DNA of 64,000 nucleotides from Flavobacterium endoglycinae (lineage in GTDB: Bacteria; Bacteroidota; Bacteroidia; Flavobacteriales; Flavobacteriaceae): positions 1,821,001 through 1,885,000 of the forward strand of contig NZ_CP071448.1 of assembly GCF_017352115.1 (NCBI RefSeq), in the 5' to 3' direction. This document shows, in pieces, positions 14,763 to 24,315 of this stretch. A program made the translations under genes and the position numbers. The stretch's first letter is position 1; each line of letters opens with the position of its first letter. The notes under the pieces were generated by a model. It ran no database searches and was not told the origin of the DNA. It worked only from the letters and a program-made list of their open reading frames with translations.

Positions 14763-15062
14763 TAGATTTAAATGAATGGTTATTACTAATAGTTTGCAAA
14801 TTTACTTCATTTTAAAAAAAGAAGACTCATCTTAAATTTAGTTCTTTAAAACTTCATAATCAGTAAAAAAAAGAGAAGTGTATAAATCACAATTTTAGTT
14901 AAAATTACAAATTGAATTAAAAAAATAAGTACATTGCGTCATAATAACACATTTGAATTTCAAATTGTTAAATTTAAAATAAAAGAAGGAAAAAGATTAC
15001 TTTTTAATTTATTTTTGTAATGTTTATTTTAAGTCGAAGAATTAGTTAATGCAAGGAAAATT
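14763..15062. other. Intergenic region between divergent genes
   Basis: AT-rich 300 bp. On the minus strand TAAATTTG (14804-14797) fits the -7 consensus for the Nudix-type regulator. On the plus strand TATTTTTG (15010-15017) fits it for the small gene at 15063. I see no convincing TTG at the right spacing for either, and no gene. Confidence 0.5.
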
Positions 15063-15320
15063 ATGATTACCAATCCGTTAAAAAATATCAATCAAAAAAT
15101 TAGAACCAAAATCTGGACTTCATTCGGGTTTGTATCTAAAACTTATCTTTTAGAAGCTTCTTTGAAATATAGCGAGGAGCAGGAAAGAATTTTCAATGAA
15201 ATGATTGTTGAAACTGAAATAAAAGATAAAAAAGCAAAACGCGAAGCGTTTGACAAAGCTCTATATGCTTCTTACAAAGGAATTGGAGCAATGGATTTCA
15301 TTAACACTGTCCTGAAATAA
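15063..15320 (+). CDS. Hypothetical small protein, 85 aa
   Basis: A mostly helical, charged protein without signal peptide or membrane segment. I do not recognise the family. A -7-type box (15010-15017) upstream and a strong terminator directly downstream support a separate transcription unit. Confidence 0.6.
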   Translation: MITNPLKNINQKIRTKIWTSFGFVSKTYLLEASLKYSEEQERIFNEMIVETEIKDKKAKREAFDKALYASYKGIGAMDFINTVLK

Positions 15321-15350
15321 TTGTAATAATTATTTTGGTTTTTATACGCA

Positions 15351-15377
15351 GCCTCACTTTATAGTGAGGTTTTTTTA
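15351..15377 (+). terminator. Rho-independent terminator
   Basis: GCCTCACTTTATAGTGAGG forms an 8-bp stem with a short loop, followed by seven T residues; it follows the small gene ending at 15320. Confidence 0.8.
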
Positions 15378-15454
15378 TTAGAATTTTTAATCGTTTTTAA
15401 AAATATGATTGAAAATAGTATATCTTTGAAAAAGTAAGATTATACTTTCATAAA

Positions 15455-17518
15455 ATGAGTGCGCAATATTTTAAAATTAAAAAACCAGAGGCGTGGACTG
15501 AATCTCTTGACAACTCAAAAGTTATAGAACAAATTCAAGAATTTAACTTTGACCGAGAATCTTCTGATTATAATTACCATGACTATTATCACATACTAAA
15601 CACAACTTATTATACTAATAATACAAAAAAATCAGAATACACCCTTAGAGCTTTCCCTCTAAACAAGATAACTTCTAATTCAAGAAAATCTGTTGTAAAT
15701 ATATTATTTGATGAACATCAAACTTATACACTACATCAAATAAGTATTTTGAGAGATGGCAAACTAATTGATAAAATTGCGGATAGCAAAATTATTGTCA
15801 GTCCACTAAGCAACGGAACTTCAGGACGAATAATTTTTGGGGAGTTTACAATTCAACCAAGATTGAAAAAATATAATTATAATGAACAAAAATTTATAAA
15901 TATAACCATCGATAATTCATTCCCTAATGATGTCTTGATCGTCGAAATTTCTCGAAGTTCTTTAAAAGAAAATAATTCTTTAAAAGATGATTCTTTAAAA
16001 TATATGTGGGTTAATCCCGATATCTGGTATTATTTCTCCACTAAAACAAAGTTTACGTTTATCAATGATTCTGACAAAACAATTGTTTATAAAAAATTCT
16101 TTTTTAAAGATGAACAACAAAATATAATAGAGTCGGAAATTAAACATTTAGAAAAAGGAGAAAAATTTGTACTAGAGAAAAATAACATTCTAACCAAAGA
16201 TAAGATGAGGAGTGTTAGCGTAATTAGAGACCCTAAAGAATTATCTTTTATTGACTTTTCAAACAATACATGGCTGGAATTATCAAATCATATTTCACTA
16301 ATGTATGCGGAAATTGAAAAGACATTTTCTTTATCTGAATCTGCCCCTGATTTATTAAAAGAAATTAATCGAATTAATAATAAGGAAGAAAAATTACAAT
16401 TTGTTATCGAATACGTACAAAACCAAATTGCTTATATTTCTTGTGAAGAAATAATGAGTGATTATCCACAATCTCCATGTGAAACAATTAAAAAGAAATA
16501 TGGGGATTCTAAAGCGAAATCACTTTTACTAAAAGTATTATTAAATCATATTAAAGTAGATGCATCTGTAATTTTTATAAATGCTGATCTTCAAAAAAAA
16601 ATGACAGCACTTAGAGGGCCAAGTTTTAATTATTTCCCATATGAATATTTCCCCTCAATAGATGCTAACCTAAAACATTTTTTACCTTCTTTATTTATTT
16701 TTGATCAAGCAATAGTAAAAATAAATTACAAAGGAACAAGCTATTTCATTAATCCAACTCTTGAGGATGAATATGGATTAATTGAAAATCGTGGAGATTT
16801 TCTTTTTCATAATTATCTTGAAATTAAATATGGACAAGAAGAATTACAAAATAAAAATCCAACCAAAATTTCTTATTGCTGCAAAGATGTAAAAACAGAG
16901 TTTAGAATAAAAGATAATCGTGGCAGACTAAAACAAACTACTATCTACAGAGGTTACCTAGCCAATGAAATGCGAAGATATTTTAAGAAAGATAAAATTT
17001 CAATGATTAACTCTCTAAGGTATGAGCTAGTTTCAACATTTGGCTATGAAAGACCCCATGAAGCGACAATAAAAGATACTACATTTGAAATTCTAAGTGA
17101 TAATAAAAAAGAAAATAAACTTATAGTAGAATTTAATGGTACTGTTATAAATCCATATTATCAAAACAAACGCTTTTTATTAAAGCCTTCTCCTTACTTA
17201 ATAATCGATTTGCATAAAAATCAAATTGAAACGATGGATAATAAGTTTTTATTATTTAATTGCTTTAACCAAAAACATGAAATTAGTCTTTTTACTGATC
17301 AAAAAATTGACTTAGAAAAATTTAAAGAAGTTACACACACATTTAATCACAAGTACTTTAATATTATGATTCAGGAAAAAATTTATAGAAAAGGAATCAC
17401 TCTGCATTTGGATTATTTGAAAAAGATTAATGATATTGAAATTTCTAAAAATGATTTGGAAGAGTATACTTTAGCAATACAACCTGTTATAGATATAATT
17501 AACAATTTTACTCTATAA
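15455..17518 (+). CDS. Transglutaminase-like protein without the catalytic triad
   Basis: The 687-residue protein is a paralogue of the next gene, with the same three-part layout: an N-terminal DUF3857-like beta domain, a central transglutaminase-like domain (about residues 290-450) and a C-terminal DUF3858-like region. At the three catalytic positions it has Ser352 (GDSKAKS, for Cys), Gln418 (FDQAIVK, for His) and Asn433 (FINPTLED, for Asp). It also has an insertion of about 23 residues between the first two. It has no signal peptide, so it is probably cytoplasmic. It is intact as a reading frame, so it is a pseudoenzyme and not a decayed gene. Confidence 0.8.
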   Translation: MSAQYFKIKKPEAWTESLDNSKVIEQIQEFNFDRESSDYNYHDYYHILNTTYYTNNTKKSEYTLRAFPLNKITSNSRKSVVNILFDEHQTYTLHQISILRDGKLIDKIADSKIIVSPLSNGTSGRIIFGEFTIQPRLKKYNYNEQKFINITIDNSFPNDVLIVEISRSSLKENNSLKDDSLKYMWVNPDIWYYFSTKTKFTFINDSDKTIVYKKFFFKDEQQNIIESEIKHLEKGEKFVLEKNNILTKDKMRSVSVIRDPKELSFIDFSNNTWLELSNHISLMYAEIEKTFSLSESAPDLLKEINRINNKEEKLQFVIEYVQNQIAYISCEEIMSDYPQSPCETIKKKYGDSKAKSLLLKVLLNHIKVDASVIFINADLQKKMTALRGPSFNYFPYEYFPSIDANLKHFLPSLFIFDQAIVKINYKGTSYFINPTLEDEYGLIENRGDFLFHNYLEIKYGQEELQNKNPTKISYCCKDVKTEFRIKDNRGRLKQTTIYRGYLANEMRRYFKKDKISMINSLRYELVSTFGYERPHEATIKDTTFEILSDNKKENKLIVEFNGTVINPYYQNKRFLLKPSPYLIIDLHKNQIETMDNKFLLFNCFNQKHEISLFTDQKIDLEKFKEVTHTFNHKYFNIMIQEKIYRKGITLHLDYLKKINDIEISKNDLEEYTLAIQPVIDIINNFTL

Positions 17519-17666
17519 AATAGGGGACTTTTATAATTAAAAGTGTTTAACTTGACCTATAAATTTTTATTATCACAAATTTCACAATACTAATAGAGTT
17601 AAATCGTTTATTATTATTTATTTTTATTTTTTTAAAGTAAGAATATACACCATTAAAATTATATGT

Positions 17667-19688
17667 ATGGAAAATACTGTAGAAGTAGAAAATTACAAAA
17701 TCGAGAAACCTGAAAGCTGGGCTCCTAACATCGATGACAATCAACTAATTGAATATATAAAAGAATCTGATTTCTCAAACAAACAAGTTGAGGAAGGAAG
17801 GGATTTCTGCTACTTTCTAGATAAGGTTTATTATACCAATGATAATGGAAACAGCGAATACGCCTGCGTTGCTTATACGCTTAATGAACCTTCAAACCTT
17901 GAAAGTGCATCTGTAAGAGATGTTGTGGTCGAAGAAAATGAAACTTACATCATTCATAGAATAAGTGTTTTAAGAGATGGTGTTTTAATTGACAAAATTG
18001 CAGATACTAAAATAAAGGTTCTTGACAGCGAAAATCAAAGTGAAGGCGGCGTTTTAAGCAGCAACAAAAAAGTAAATATTACGATTAAAGATCTGCGTCT
18101 TTATGATGTATTAATCACTGAAGATTCACGAGTAAAGGTATTTACAGATCGTGATTTTATGCGAAAAGAATTTCTTAAATACGTTTACGTAACACCAAGC
18201 ACTTATTGGGCTTACGGAAATTATAAATTCAGTTTTATCAATGATCGTAAGGATCCAATTGCTTACAAAAAAGCTTTTTTTAGAGATGAGGAAGGAAATG
18301 TTTTAGAACCAGAAATTAATTATCTGAAACAAGGCGAGCGATTTGTAATTGAAAAAGAAAATTATATCAACTTTTTTGACACTAACAGAGAAGTTGCGCC
18401 TTTTATAGATTTTGCGACTGATAGTAACTGGATTGATCTCGCTAATTATATTGCTCCTCTTTATGAAGAAATCTATAATAAAGCTTCTTTAAAGGAATTT
18501 GCTCCAAAGCTTGTCGAAAAATTAGATGCCATTACTGATAAAGATGAACAGCTACAATTTGCAATCGATTATGTACAGAATCATGTTTATTATATTTTTA
18601 ATGCTGATGAAATGAACGGTCACAAACCGCAGGAACCATCGGTAACATATGAGAATAAACAGGGTGATTGTAAAGCAAAATCGGTTTTATTAAAAGTTGT
18701 TTTAGATTACATCAATATTGATTCTTCTGTGGTATTGGTTAATTTTAATACAGATCACTACATCACGCATTATTTGCCATCTCTGTTGACTTTTAATCAT
18801 GTGATTTTAAAAATCAATTATAAAGGTGAAACGTATTTTATAGATGCAACGTCTAGAGATGAATTCGGATTAGTTGAAAATCGCGGTTTTATTTATTTCC
18901 TGCATTATCTTGAAGTAAAACCAAATCAGGGATTACAAGTTAGAGAACCGCATAAATTTACGTATTATGGAATTAATGAAAAGGTAGATTTCAGCGCTCA
19001 AAATAACAAAGGTCAATTAAAACTGGTTACGACTTACAAAGGAAATCGTGCCAATTATATGCGTAAATATTTCAAGAATACAAATAAAAGAGAGATAATT
19101 GACAGCTGGAATAATTTCTTGTTTTATACTCTGAATTATTCAAATGACAGAAACGGAACTGATATCAGAACTATTTTTAAAGATGCTGTTATTGAAATTG
19201 TAAGCGATGATAAAAAGCTGAACGAATTTACGATTCAGTACTACTCTTCAATCGAAAATCCATATTTTACAGATCAGCAAAAGAATCGTTTTTTAATGTA
19301 TTTCGACCGCAATCTGGTTAAAAATAATGCTCGTGATTTTATGCATACAGACATTCCTTTCTGGCATAATTTTGATAACGAGAAGTATGAAATTCATCTA
19401 ACGACTGATGAAAAAATAGATGTTCAAGAAAAGTATACAATACAGGAAAGTACAATCAATAATCCTTATTTTGATTATACAAGCCGTAAAAAAGTAACTA
19501 AAAACGGTGCTTCAATATTTATTGATTACAAACCATTGGTAAATCTGGAAATTCCACTGAAAGATTTTGAAGATTTTAGAAATGCGCATCATACGGTTGC
19601 CGACAGTAATTTTGGTATTGGAATCGATATTATCGAACAAGGATTACTGAATATGCTGAAATACAGTTTCAAAAAACGCTTGAAATAA
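17667..19688 (+). CDS. DUF3857/transglutaminase-like domain protein
   Basis: The 673-residue protein has an N-terminal DUF3857-like region, a transglutaminase-like core with Cys335 (QGDCKAKS), His378 (FNHVILK) and Asp393 (FIDATSRDE), and a C-terminal beta domain. The triad is complete, so cysteine-protease or transglutaminase-type chemistry is possible. No signal peptide is visible, unlike many Bacteroidetes members of the family. It lies 148 bp after its inactive paralogue and is followed by a terminator, so the two may be expressed together. Confidence 0.82.
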   Translation: MENTVEVENYKIEKPESWAPNIDDNQLIEYIKESDFSNKQVEEGRDFCYFLDKVYYTNDNGNSEYACVAYTLNEPSNLESASVRDVVVEENETYIIHRISVLRDGVLIDKIADTKIKVLDSENQSEGGVLSSNKKVNITIKDLRLYDVLITEDSRVKVFTDRDFMRKEFLKYVYVTPSTYWAYGNYKFSFINDRKDPIAYKKAFFRDEEGNVLEPEINYLKQGERFVIEKENYINFFDTNREVAPFIDFATDSNWIDLANYIAPLYEEIYNKASLKEFAPKLVEKLDAITDKDEQLQFAIDYVQNHVYYIFNADEMNGHKPQEPSVTYENKQGDCKAKSVLLKVVLDYINIDSSVVLVNFNTDHYITHYLPSLLTFNHVILKINYKGETYFIDATSRDEFGLVENRGFIYFLHYLEVKPNQGLQVREPHKFTYYGINEKVDFSAQNNKGQLKLVTTYKGNRANYMRKYFKNTNKREIIDSWNNFLFYTLNYSNDRNGTDIRTIFKDAVIEIVSDDKKLNEFTIQYYSSIENPYFTDQQKNRFLMYFDRNLVKNNARDFMHTDIPFWHNFDNEKYEIHLTTDEKIDVQEKYTIQESTINNPYFDYTSRKKVTKNGASIFIDYKPLVNLEIPLKDFEDFRNAHHTVADSNFGIGIDIIEQGLLNMLKYSFKKRLK

Positions 19689-19693
19689 TAGTA

Positions 19694-19725
19694 TAAAAAA
19701 CGGGGCTTTAAAGGCCCCGTTTTTC
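19694..19725. terminator. Bidirectional terminator
   Basis: AAAAACGGGGCTTTAAAGGC continues into CCCGTTTTT, a perfect GC-rich stem with A and T tracts on both sides. It lies between the transglutaminase-like gene and the convergent GH3 gene and ends both units. Confidence 0.85.
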
Positions 19726-19731
19726 ATTTCA

Positions 19732-21963
19732 CTAATTTGCAAGTAATTCAAAATCTGATCTTAATTTAATATCTGCTGATGAAGAACCAATCATAAGTTC
19801 AAAGTCACCAGGTTCTGTTGTCCATTCTAATTTATTGTTGTAGAATGAAAGTTTTTCTTTGTCGATTGTAAATTCGATTGTTTTAGATTCTCCTGCATTT
19901 AATTTCACTTTCTGGAAATCTCTTAATTCTAAAACCGGACGTACTACAGATCCAAATTTATCTTTTAGGTATAATTGTGCTACTTCTTCTCCAGCGACTT
20001 TTCCAACATTTGATAATGTAAATGAAACTTTAATTGTTTCGTTGTTTTTTATTTTCGTTGAAGAAAGTTTCAAATCAGAATAATTGAATTTTGTATAGCT
20101 CAAACCATATCCGAAAGGAAATTTAGGTGAGTTTTTTAAATCAATATATGCCGAAACATAGTTGGTAGCATTTTCATCTTTAGCTGGTCTTCCTGTGCTG
20201 AAATGGTTGTAATAAATTGGCACCTGCCCTACTTCTCTTGGGAATGTCATTGGTAATTTTCCAGATGGGTTGTAATCTCCAAATAAAACATTTGCAATAG
20301 CATTTCCAGCTTCAGTTCCTAACCACCAAGTGTATACCACTGCAAGAGCGTTATCTGCTGTCCAGTTAAATACAAGAGGTCTTCCTGCATTTATTAAAAC
20401 CACAACAGGTTTTCCGGTTGCCATAACAGCTTTTACTAAATCTTCCTGAACACCTGGAATGTGTAAATCGCTTCGGCTTTTTGCTTCACCGCTCATATTG
20501 TGTCTTTCACCAATACTTAAAATTACAACATCGGCTTGTTTTGCAACTGCTACAGCTTCTGCAAATCCGTCTTTATTATCTCCGTCTACTTCACAACCTT
20601 TTGCATAAAGCAGTTTTGTGTTTTTGCCTACTTTGTTTTGTAAACCATCCCATTGCGAAACTACCCATTTGTCATAGTTTACTTCAGGAAGTTCTACAGC
20701 CCAAAATCCCATATTGACTTTATATTCTTTTACCATCGGACCAATAAATGCAATGGTTTTAGTGTCTTTTGAAAGCGGTAAAGTCTGGTTTTCGTTTTTC
20801 AGCAACACGATACTTTTTTCTGCCATTTCACGTGCTGCTTTTCTGTTTTCAGGATTTCCTAAAACTTTTTCAGCTCGTTTATCATTAGAATATCGGTATG
20901 GATCATCGAATAAACCTAATTCAAATTTCTTGCGGAGAATACGTCTTACAGCATCATCAACTAAATCAATAGAAACTCTTCCTTCTTTAACTAATTCTGC
21001 CAGATTATAACGGTATGCATTACTTTCCATATCCATATCGCTTCCTGCCGTAATCGCAGAGTAAGCAGCTTCTTTAAGATCTTTAGAATACCCGTGTGCC
21101 ACCATTTCTCCAATTGATCCCCAGTCAGAAACTACGAATCCTTGAAAGTTCCATTTTCCTTTTAAAATGTCACGTTGTAAATGTACATTTCCAGTTGCAG
21201 GAATTCCGTTTAAGTCATTAAATGAATTCATGAATGTGGCTGCACCCGCATCTAAAGCTGCTTTAAAAGGTGGTAAATACGTTTCCCAAAGCATTCTTTC
21301 GCTCATGTCAACTGAGTTGTAATCTCTTCCCCCAACTCCCGCTCCATATGCAGCGAAGTGTTTTACACAGGCCATTACTGAATTTAAATCTCCTAGTTTA
21401 TTTCCTTGAAAACCTTTTACTCTTGCGTATGCAATTTTAGAACCTAGATAAGTATCTTCTCCAGCACCTTCCATTACGCGTCCCCATCTTGGATCACGGC
21501 TAATATCAACCATTGGAGCAAATGTCCAGTGAATTCCACTTGCAGAAGCTTCTTCAGCTGCTACTCTGGCTCCTTGTTCGATAGCTTGTAAATCCCAGCT
21601 TGCTGCTTCGGCTAAAGGAAGGGGAAAAGTAGTTTTATATCCGTGAATAACGTCTTGACCAAACAACAACGGAATTTTTAAACGAGACTGCATCGCCAAT
21701 TCCTGATATTGTCTGGTATATTTTGTTCCGATGATATTCAGCATCGAACCAACCAAACCCGCTTTGATTTCAGATTGTTTGTTAGGATTAATGGTAATTG
21801 GTCCTGTTGCCTGATTATCTCCAGTGTATTGGTTAAGCTGGCCAATTTTTTCCTCAATTGTCATTTTTTTCAACAGATCATTTACTTTCTGATCTATTGT
21901 CTGCTGTTGTGCCGTCGCAAAAAGCGAAACCATCAACAAGGCAAATGTGGTTATTTTTTTCAT
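19732..21963 (-). CDS. GH3 beta-glucosidase, BglX type
   Basis: The 743-residue protein has a signal peptide (cleavage after about residue 18, ...LFATA), the GH3 barrel with KHF (201-203) and nucleophile Asp280 in GFVVSDWGS, the alpha/beta sandwich (about residues 380-600) and a fibronectin-III-like C-terminal domain (about 650-740). It releases terminal glucose from oligosaccharides in the periplasm. It is the last gene of the minus-strand glucan locus and should complete degradation of the oligomers produced by the GH16 and GH30 enzymes. Confidence 0.9.
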   Translation of the reverse strand: MKKITTFALLMVSLFATAQQQTIDQKVNDLLKKMTIEEKIGQLNQYTGDNQATGPITINPNKQSEIKAGLVGSMLNIIGTKYTRQYQELAMQSRLKIPLLFGQDVIHGYKTTFPLPLAEAASWDLQAIEQGARVAAEEASASGIHWTFAPMVDISRDPRWGRVMEGAGEDTYLGSKIAYARVKGFQGNKLGDLNSVMACVKHFAAYGAGVGGRDYNSVDMSERMLWETYLPPFKAALDAGAATFMNSFNDLNGIPATGNVHLQRDILKGKWNFQGFVVSDWGSIGEMVAHGYSKDLKEAAYSAITAGSDMDMESNAYRYNLAELVKEGRVSIDLVDDAVRRILRKKFELGLFDDPYRYSNDKRAEKVLGNPENRKAAREMAEKSIVLLKNENQTLPLSKDTKTIAFIGPMVKEYKVNMGFWAVELPEVNYDKWVVSQWDGLQNKVGKNTKLLYAKGCEVDGDNKDGFAEAVAVAKQADVVILSIGERHNMSGEAKSRSDLHIPGVQEDLVKAVMATGKPVVVLINAGRPLVFNWTADNALAVVYTWWLGTEAGNAIANVLFGDYNPSGKLPMTFPREVGQVPIYYNHFSTGRPAKDENATNYVSAYIDLKNSPKFPFGYGLSYTKFNYSDLKLSSTKIKNNETIKVSFTLSNVGKVAGEEVAQLYLKDKFGSVVRPVLELRDFQKVKLNAGESKTIEFTIDKEKLSFYNNKLEWTTEPGDFELMIGSSSADIKLRSDFELLAN

Positions 21964-21976
21964 GAAGTTAGTTTTG

Positions 21977-23401
21977 TTACCAAACGTAAGTGGCTACTGC
22001 ACCTGCATTTAATGAAGTTGAAATTTGTTTTTGATTGTATTTTATATTGAATGTTTCTGCTGAAGCTCCATCATTTTCTACGATCAAAACAATTTGTCCT
22101 TGTGGTGTTTTAAAAGCAACATTATGAAGGTTTCCGCTCACATTACTTCCAATTCTCACAGAACCTTCCGGAACAAATTTAGAAGCATGTCCGATAATAT
22201 AATATCCTACTTCTCTTTTGATATTTTGATTTTGATCAATCATTAAAGCACCTTTACAAGTGGTACAACCGCCTGGTGTAAAAGGTTTATAATTTTCATC
22301 GTTTGCTAATCCCCATGATAGGGCATTTTTACTCCAGTTACGCATTGAACCAATCACAACATTTTTTACTGTCCATTTTAAATCATTTTCAAAACTGCTT
22401 TTTGATCCTGTATATTGTTCTGTAAAGTATAAATCTTTATTTGGAAATTCATTATGAACTGTTGATAAGGCACTGATATCTCCTTCGTACAAGTGGAAAG
22501 CTGAACCTGCAACAAATGGATTTGCTTTGCTATCTCTTAAAACTGTCAAAGGATATTCTGGTTTGTTACAGTTATGGTCGTAAACAATAATTTTAGTTTT
22601 AATTCCTGCAGCTTTAAATGCTGGTCCTAAATGATTTCCAATAAAATCTGCTTGTTGTTCTGCCAGCATTAATAAACTTGGATTGTTCCCAGGATGCAAC
22701 GGTTCGTTTTGAGGCGTAATAGCGTCAATAACGATTCCGTGTGATTTCATTGCTTGGATATATTTTACAAAATACTGAGCATACACCTCATAATATTTAG
22801 GTTGTAAACTTCCTCCTTTTGAGCTTCCATTATCTTTCATCCAAACTGGTGGCGACCATGGAGATCCCATTATTTTAATGTTAGGATTTATTTTTAAAAT
22901 ATCTTGTAAAACCGGAATCACATCGTTTAAATCTGGCCCTAAGTTGAAATGTTCTAATTTTAAATCGGTTTGTCCTTCCGGCATGTCATCATACGAAAAA
23001 ACTTTCTCATTCAAATCAGATGCTCCAATACTAATTCTAAGGTAACTTAAACCAATTGCATCCTTTTTTCTAGAGAATAATTCGTGAAGCAAGGCTTCTC
23101 TTTTGGCTTTATCCAATTTCAAAATGGTTTGAGCACTTCCTCCTGTCAAAGAAAATCCAAAACCTTCTACAGTTTGGAATGTTTGAGAAGGATCGATCTC
23201 AATTGTTTGGTTTGCGTTAGTTTCTGAACTAAAAACTAAATCAGTTTGTTTTTGAAGTTTTGAAGTTTCATCTGTTGTTGTAATCCATGATTCTGCTTTT
23301 CCAGAATTGGATGCAACACTTTTTGAAGATCCGCATTTTATCTGCACCGCAATAAGAGGCAGTAAAAGTAAGATTTGAAGTTTTCTGTTGATGTTTTTCA
23401 T
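21977..23401 (-). CDS. GH30 glycosidase, lipoprotein (lineage A)
   Basis: The 474-residue protein carries a lipoprotein signal ending at Cys23 (AVQIKC). Its GH30 barrel starts with VEGFGFSLTGGSA and has acid/base Glu233 (TPQNEPLH) and nucleophile Glu328 (YFTEQYTG). A short beta domain follows. GH30 members of this form in Bacteroidetes glucan loci include beta-1,6-glucanases, which suits the GH16 neighbour. It is close in sequence to the gene at 27186. It ends 13 bp before the GH3 start. Confidence 0.87.
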   Translation of the reverse strand: MKNINRKLQILLLLPLIAVQIKCGSSKSVASNSGKAESWITTTDETSKLQKQTDLVFSSETNANQTIEIDPSQTFQTVEGFGFSLTGGSAQTILKLDKAKREALLHELFSRKKDAIGLSYLRISIGASDLNEKVFSYDDMPEGQTDLKLEHFNLGPDLNDVIPVLQDILKINPNIKIMGSPWSPPVWMKDNGSSKGGSLQPKYYEVYAQYFVKYIQAMKSHGIVIDAITPQNEPLHPGNNPSLLMLAEQQADFIGNHLGPAFKAAGIKTKIIVYDHNCNKPEYPLTVLRDSKANPFVAGSAFHLYEGDISALSTVHNEFPNKDLYFTEQYTGSKSSFENDLKWTVKNVVIGSMRNWSKNALSWGLANDENYKPFTPGGCTTCKGALMIDQNQNIKREVGYYIIGHASKFVPEGSVRIGSNVSGNLHNVAFKTPQGQIVLIVENDGASAETFNIKYNQKQISTSLNAGAVATYVW

Positions 23402-23403
23402 TT

Positions 23404-24243
23404 TTAATCTATTTCTATTAATACAGGTAAATGGTCCGAGGGATATTTTAAATCTTTAGAATCACTCAGCACTGCATGTTTTTGAATTTTGAGTCCGCTG
23501 TTTTTTGAAATAAAAATATAATCCAGTAATAATGTTACAGACTCATTGTGTTTAAAATCGTTGAATGTTCCTGATGGTCCAAATGGTTTTTCTTTCGAAA
23601 CATCTTTTGTGTCATCCATTACTTTTTTAATTGCAGCAATTTGAGCAGTTTCTGGTTCCGAGTTAAAGTCACCCATTAAAAAAGCTGGATAATTTTTTGT
23701 GTTTAATGCTGCTATTTTTGAAAGAACCAGCTCCACACCTTTCACTCTTGCCACTTCGCCCATGTGATCTAAATGCAAATTAAAAACATAGAATGTCTTT
23801 TTTGTTTTTAGATCTTTAAAAAGCCCATACGTACAAACTCGGTTACAGGCTGCATCCCAGCCTCTTGAAACCACGTTTGGTGTTTCTGACAGCCAGAATG
23901 TATTAGAATCTAATACTTTAAAACGGTCTTTCTTGTAATAAATGGTGCAGGCTTCTCCTAATCCTCCTTCTTCACGTCCTACTCCAAATTTGTCGTAATT
24001 TGTTAATGCTGATGCAATATCAATAACCTGGTTTGGTGTTGCTTCTTGAACTCCAAAAATATCTGGACTATAAAATTGTATTTGAGAAGTAAAATAATCT
24101 TTACGATTGGGCCATGCATTTTCTCCATCTGAAGCAACATCTAAACGAATATTGTAGGTCATGATTTTTAAAGTCTGACCATAAAATGTACCGCTTACCA
24201 AAAGCAGTATTACTACTAAAACAATTGAATTTATTTTTTTCAT
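23404..24243 (-). CDS. Secreted endonuclease/exonuclease/phosphatase-fold protein
   Basis: The 279-residue protein has a signal peptide and the EEP fold: LKIMTYNIRLD near the N-terminus, GVQEA, FNLHLDHMGE, MGDFNSEP and the final SDHLPV. These supply the metal-binding and catalytic Asn, Glu, Asp and His residues. Such proteins recur in Bacteroidetes polysaccharide loci, where they may act as phosphodiesterases on glycan-linked phosphate; their substrate here is unknown. It lies 2 nt upstream of the GH30 start, so it is in the operon. Confidence 0.82.
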   Translation of the reverse strand: MKKINSIVLVVILLLVSGTFYGQTLKIMTYNIRLDVASDGENAWPNRKDYFTSQIQFYSPDIFGVQEATPNQVIDIASALTNYDKFGVGREEGGLGEACTIYYKKDRFKVLDSNTFWLSETPNVVSRGWDAACNRVCTYGLFKDLKTKKTFYVFNLHLDHMGEVARVKGVELVLSKIAALNTKNYPAFLMGDFNSEPETAQIAAIKKVMDDTKDVSKEKPFGPSGTFNDFKHNESVTLLLDYIFISKNSGLKIQKHAVLSDSKDLKYPSDHLPVLIEID

Positions 24244-24315
24244 CTTTAAAAAATTTTGATCCGTAAAGCTAATGTTTCCAAAGCCTGAAAGAAAAAAACT
24301 TATTTAAAAGTTATG

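Noticed and set aside
15455..17518. Decayed pseudogene
   Set aside because: The frame is intact over 687 codons and only the catalytic residues are changed, so it is probably a functional pseudoenzyme.
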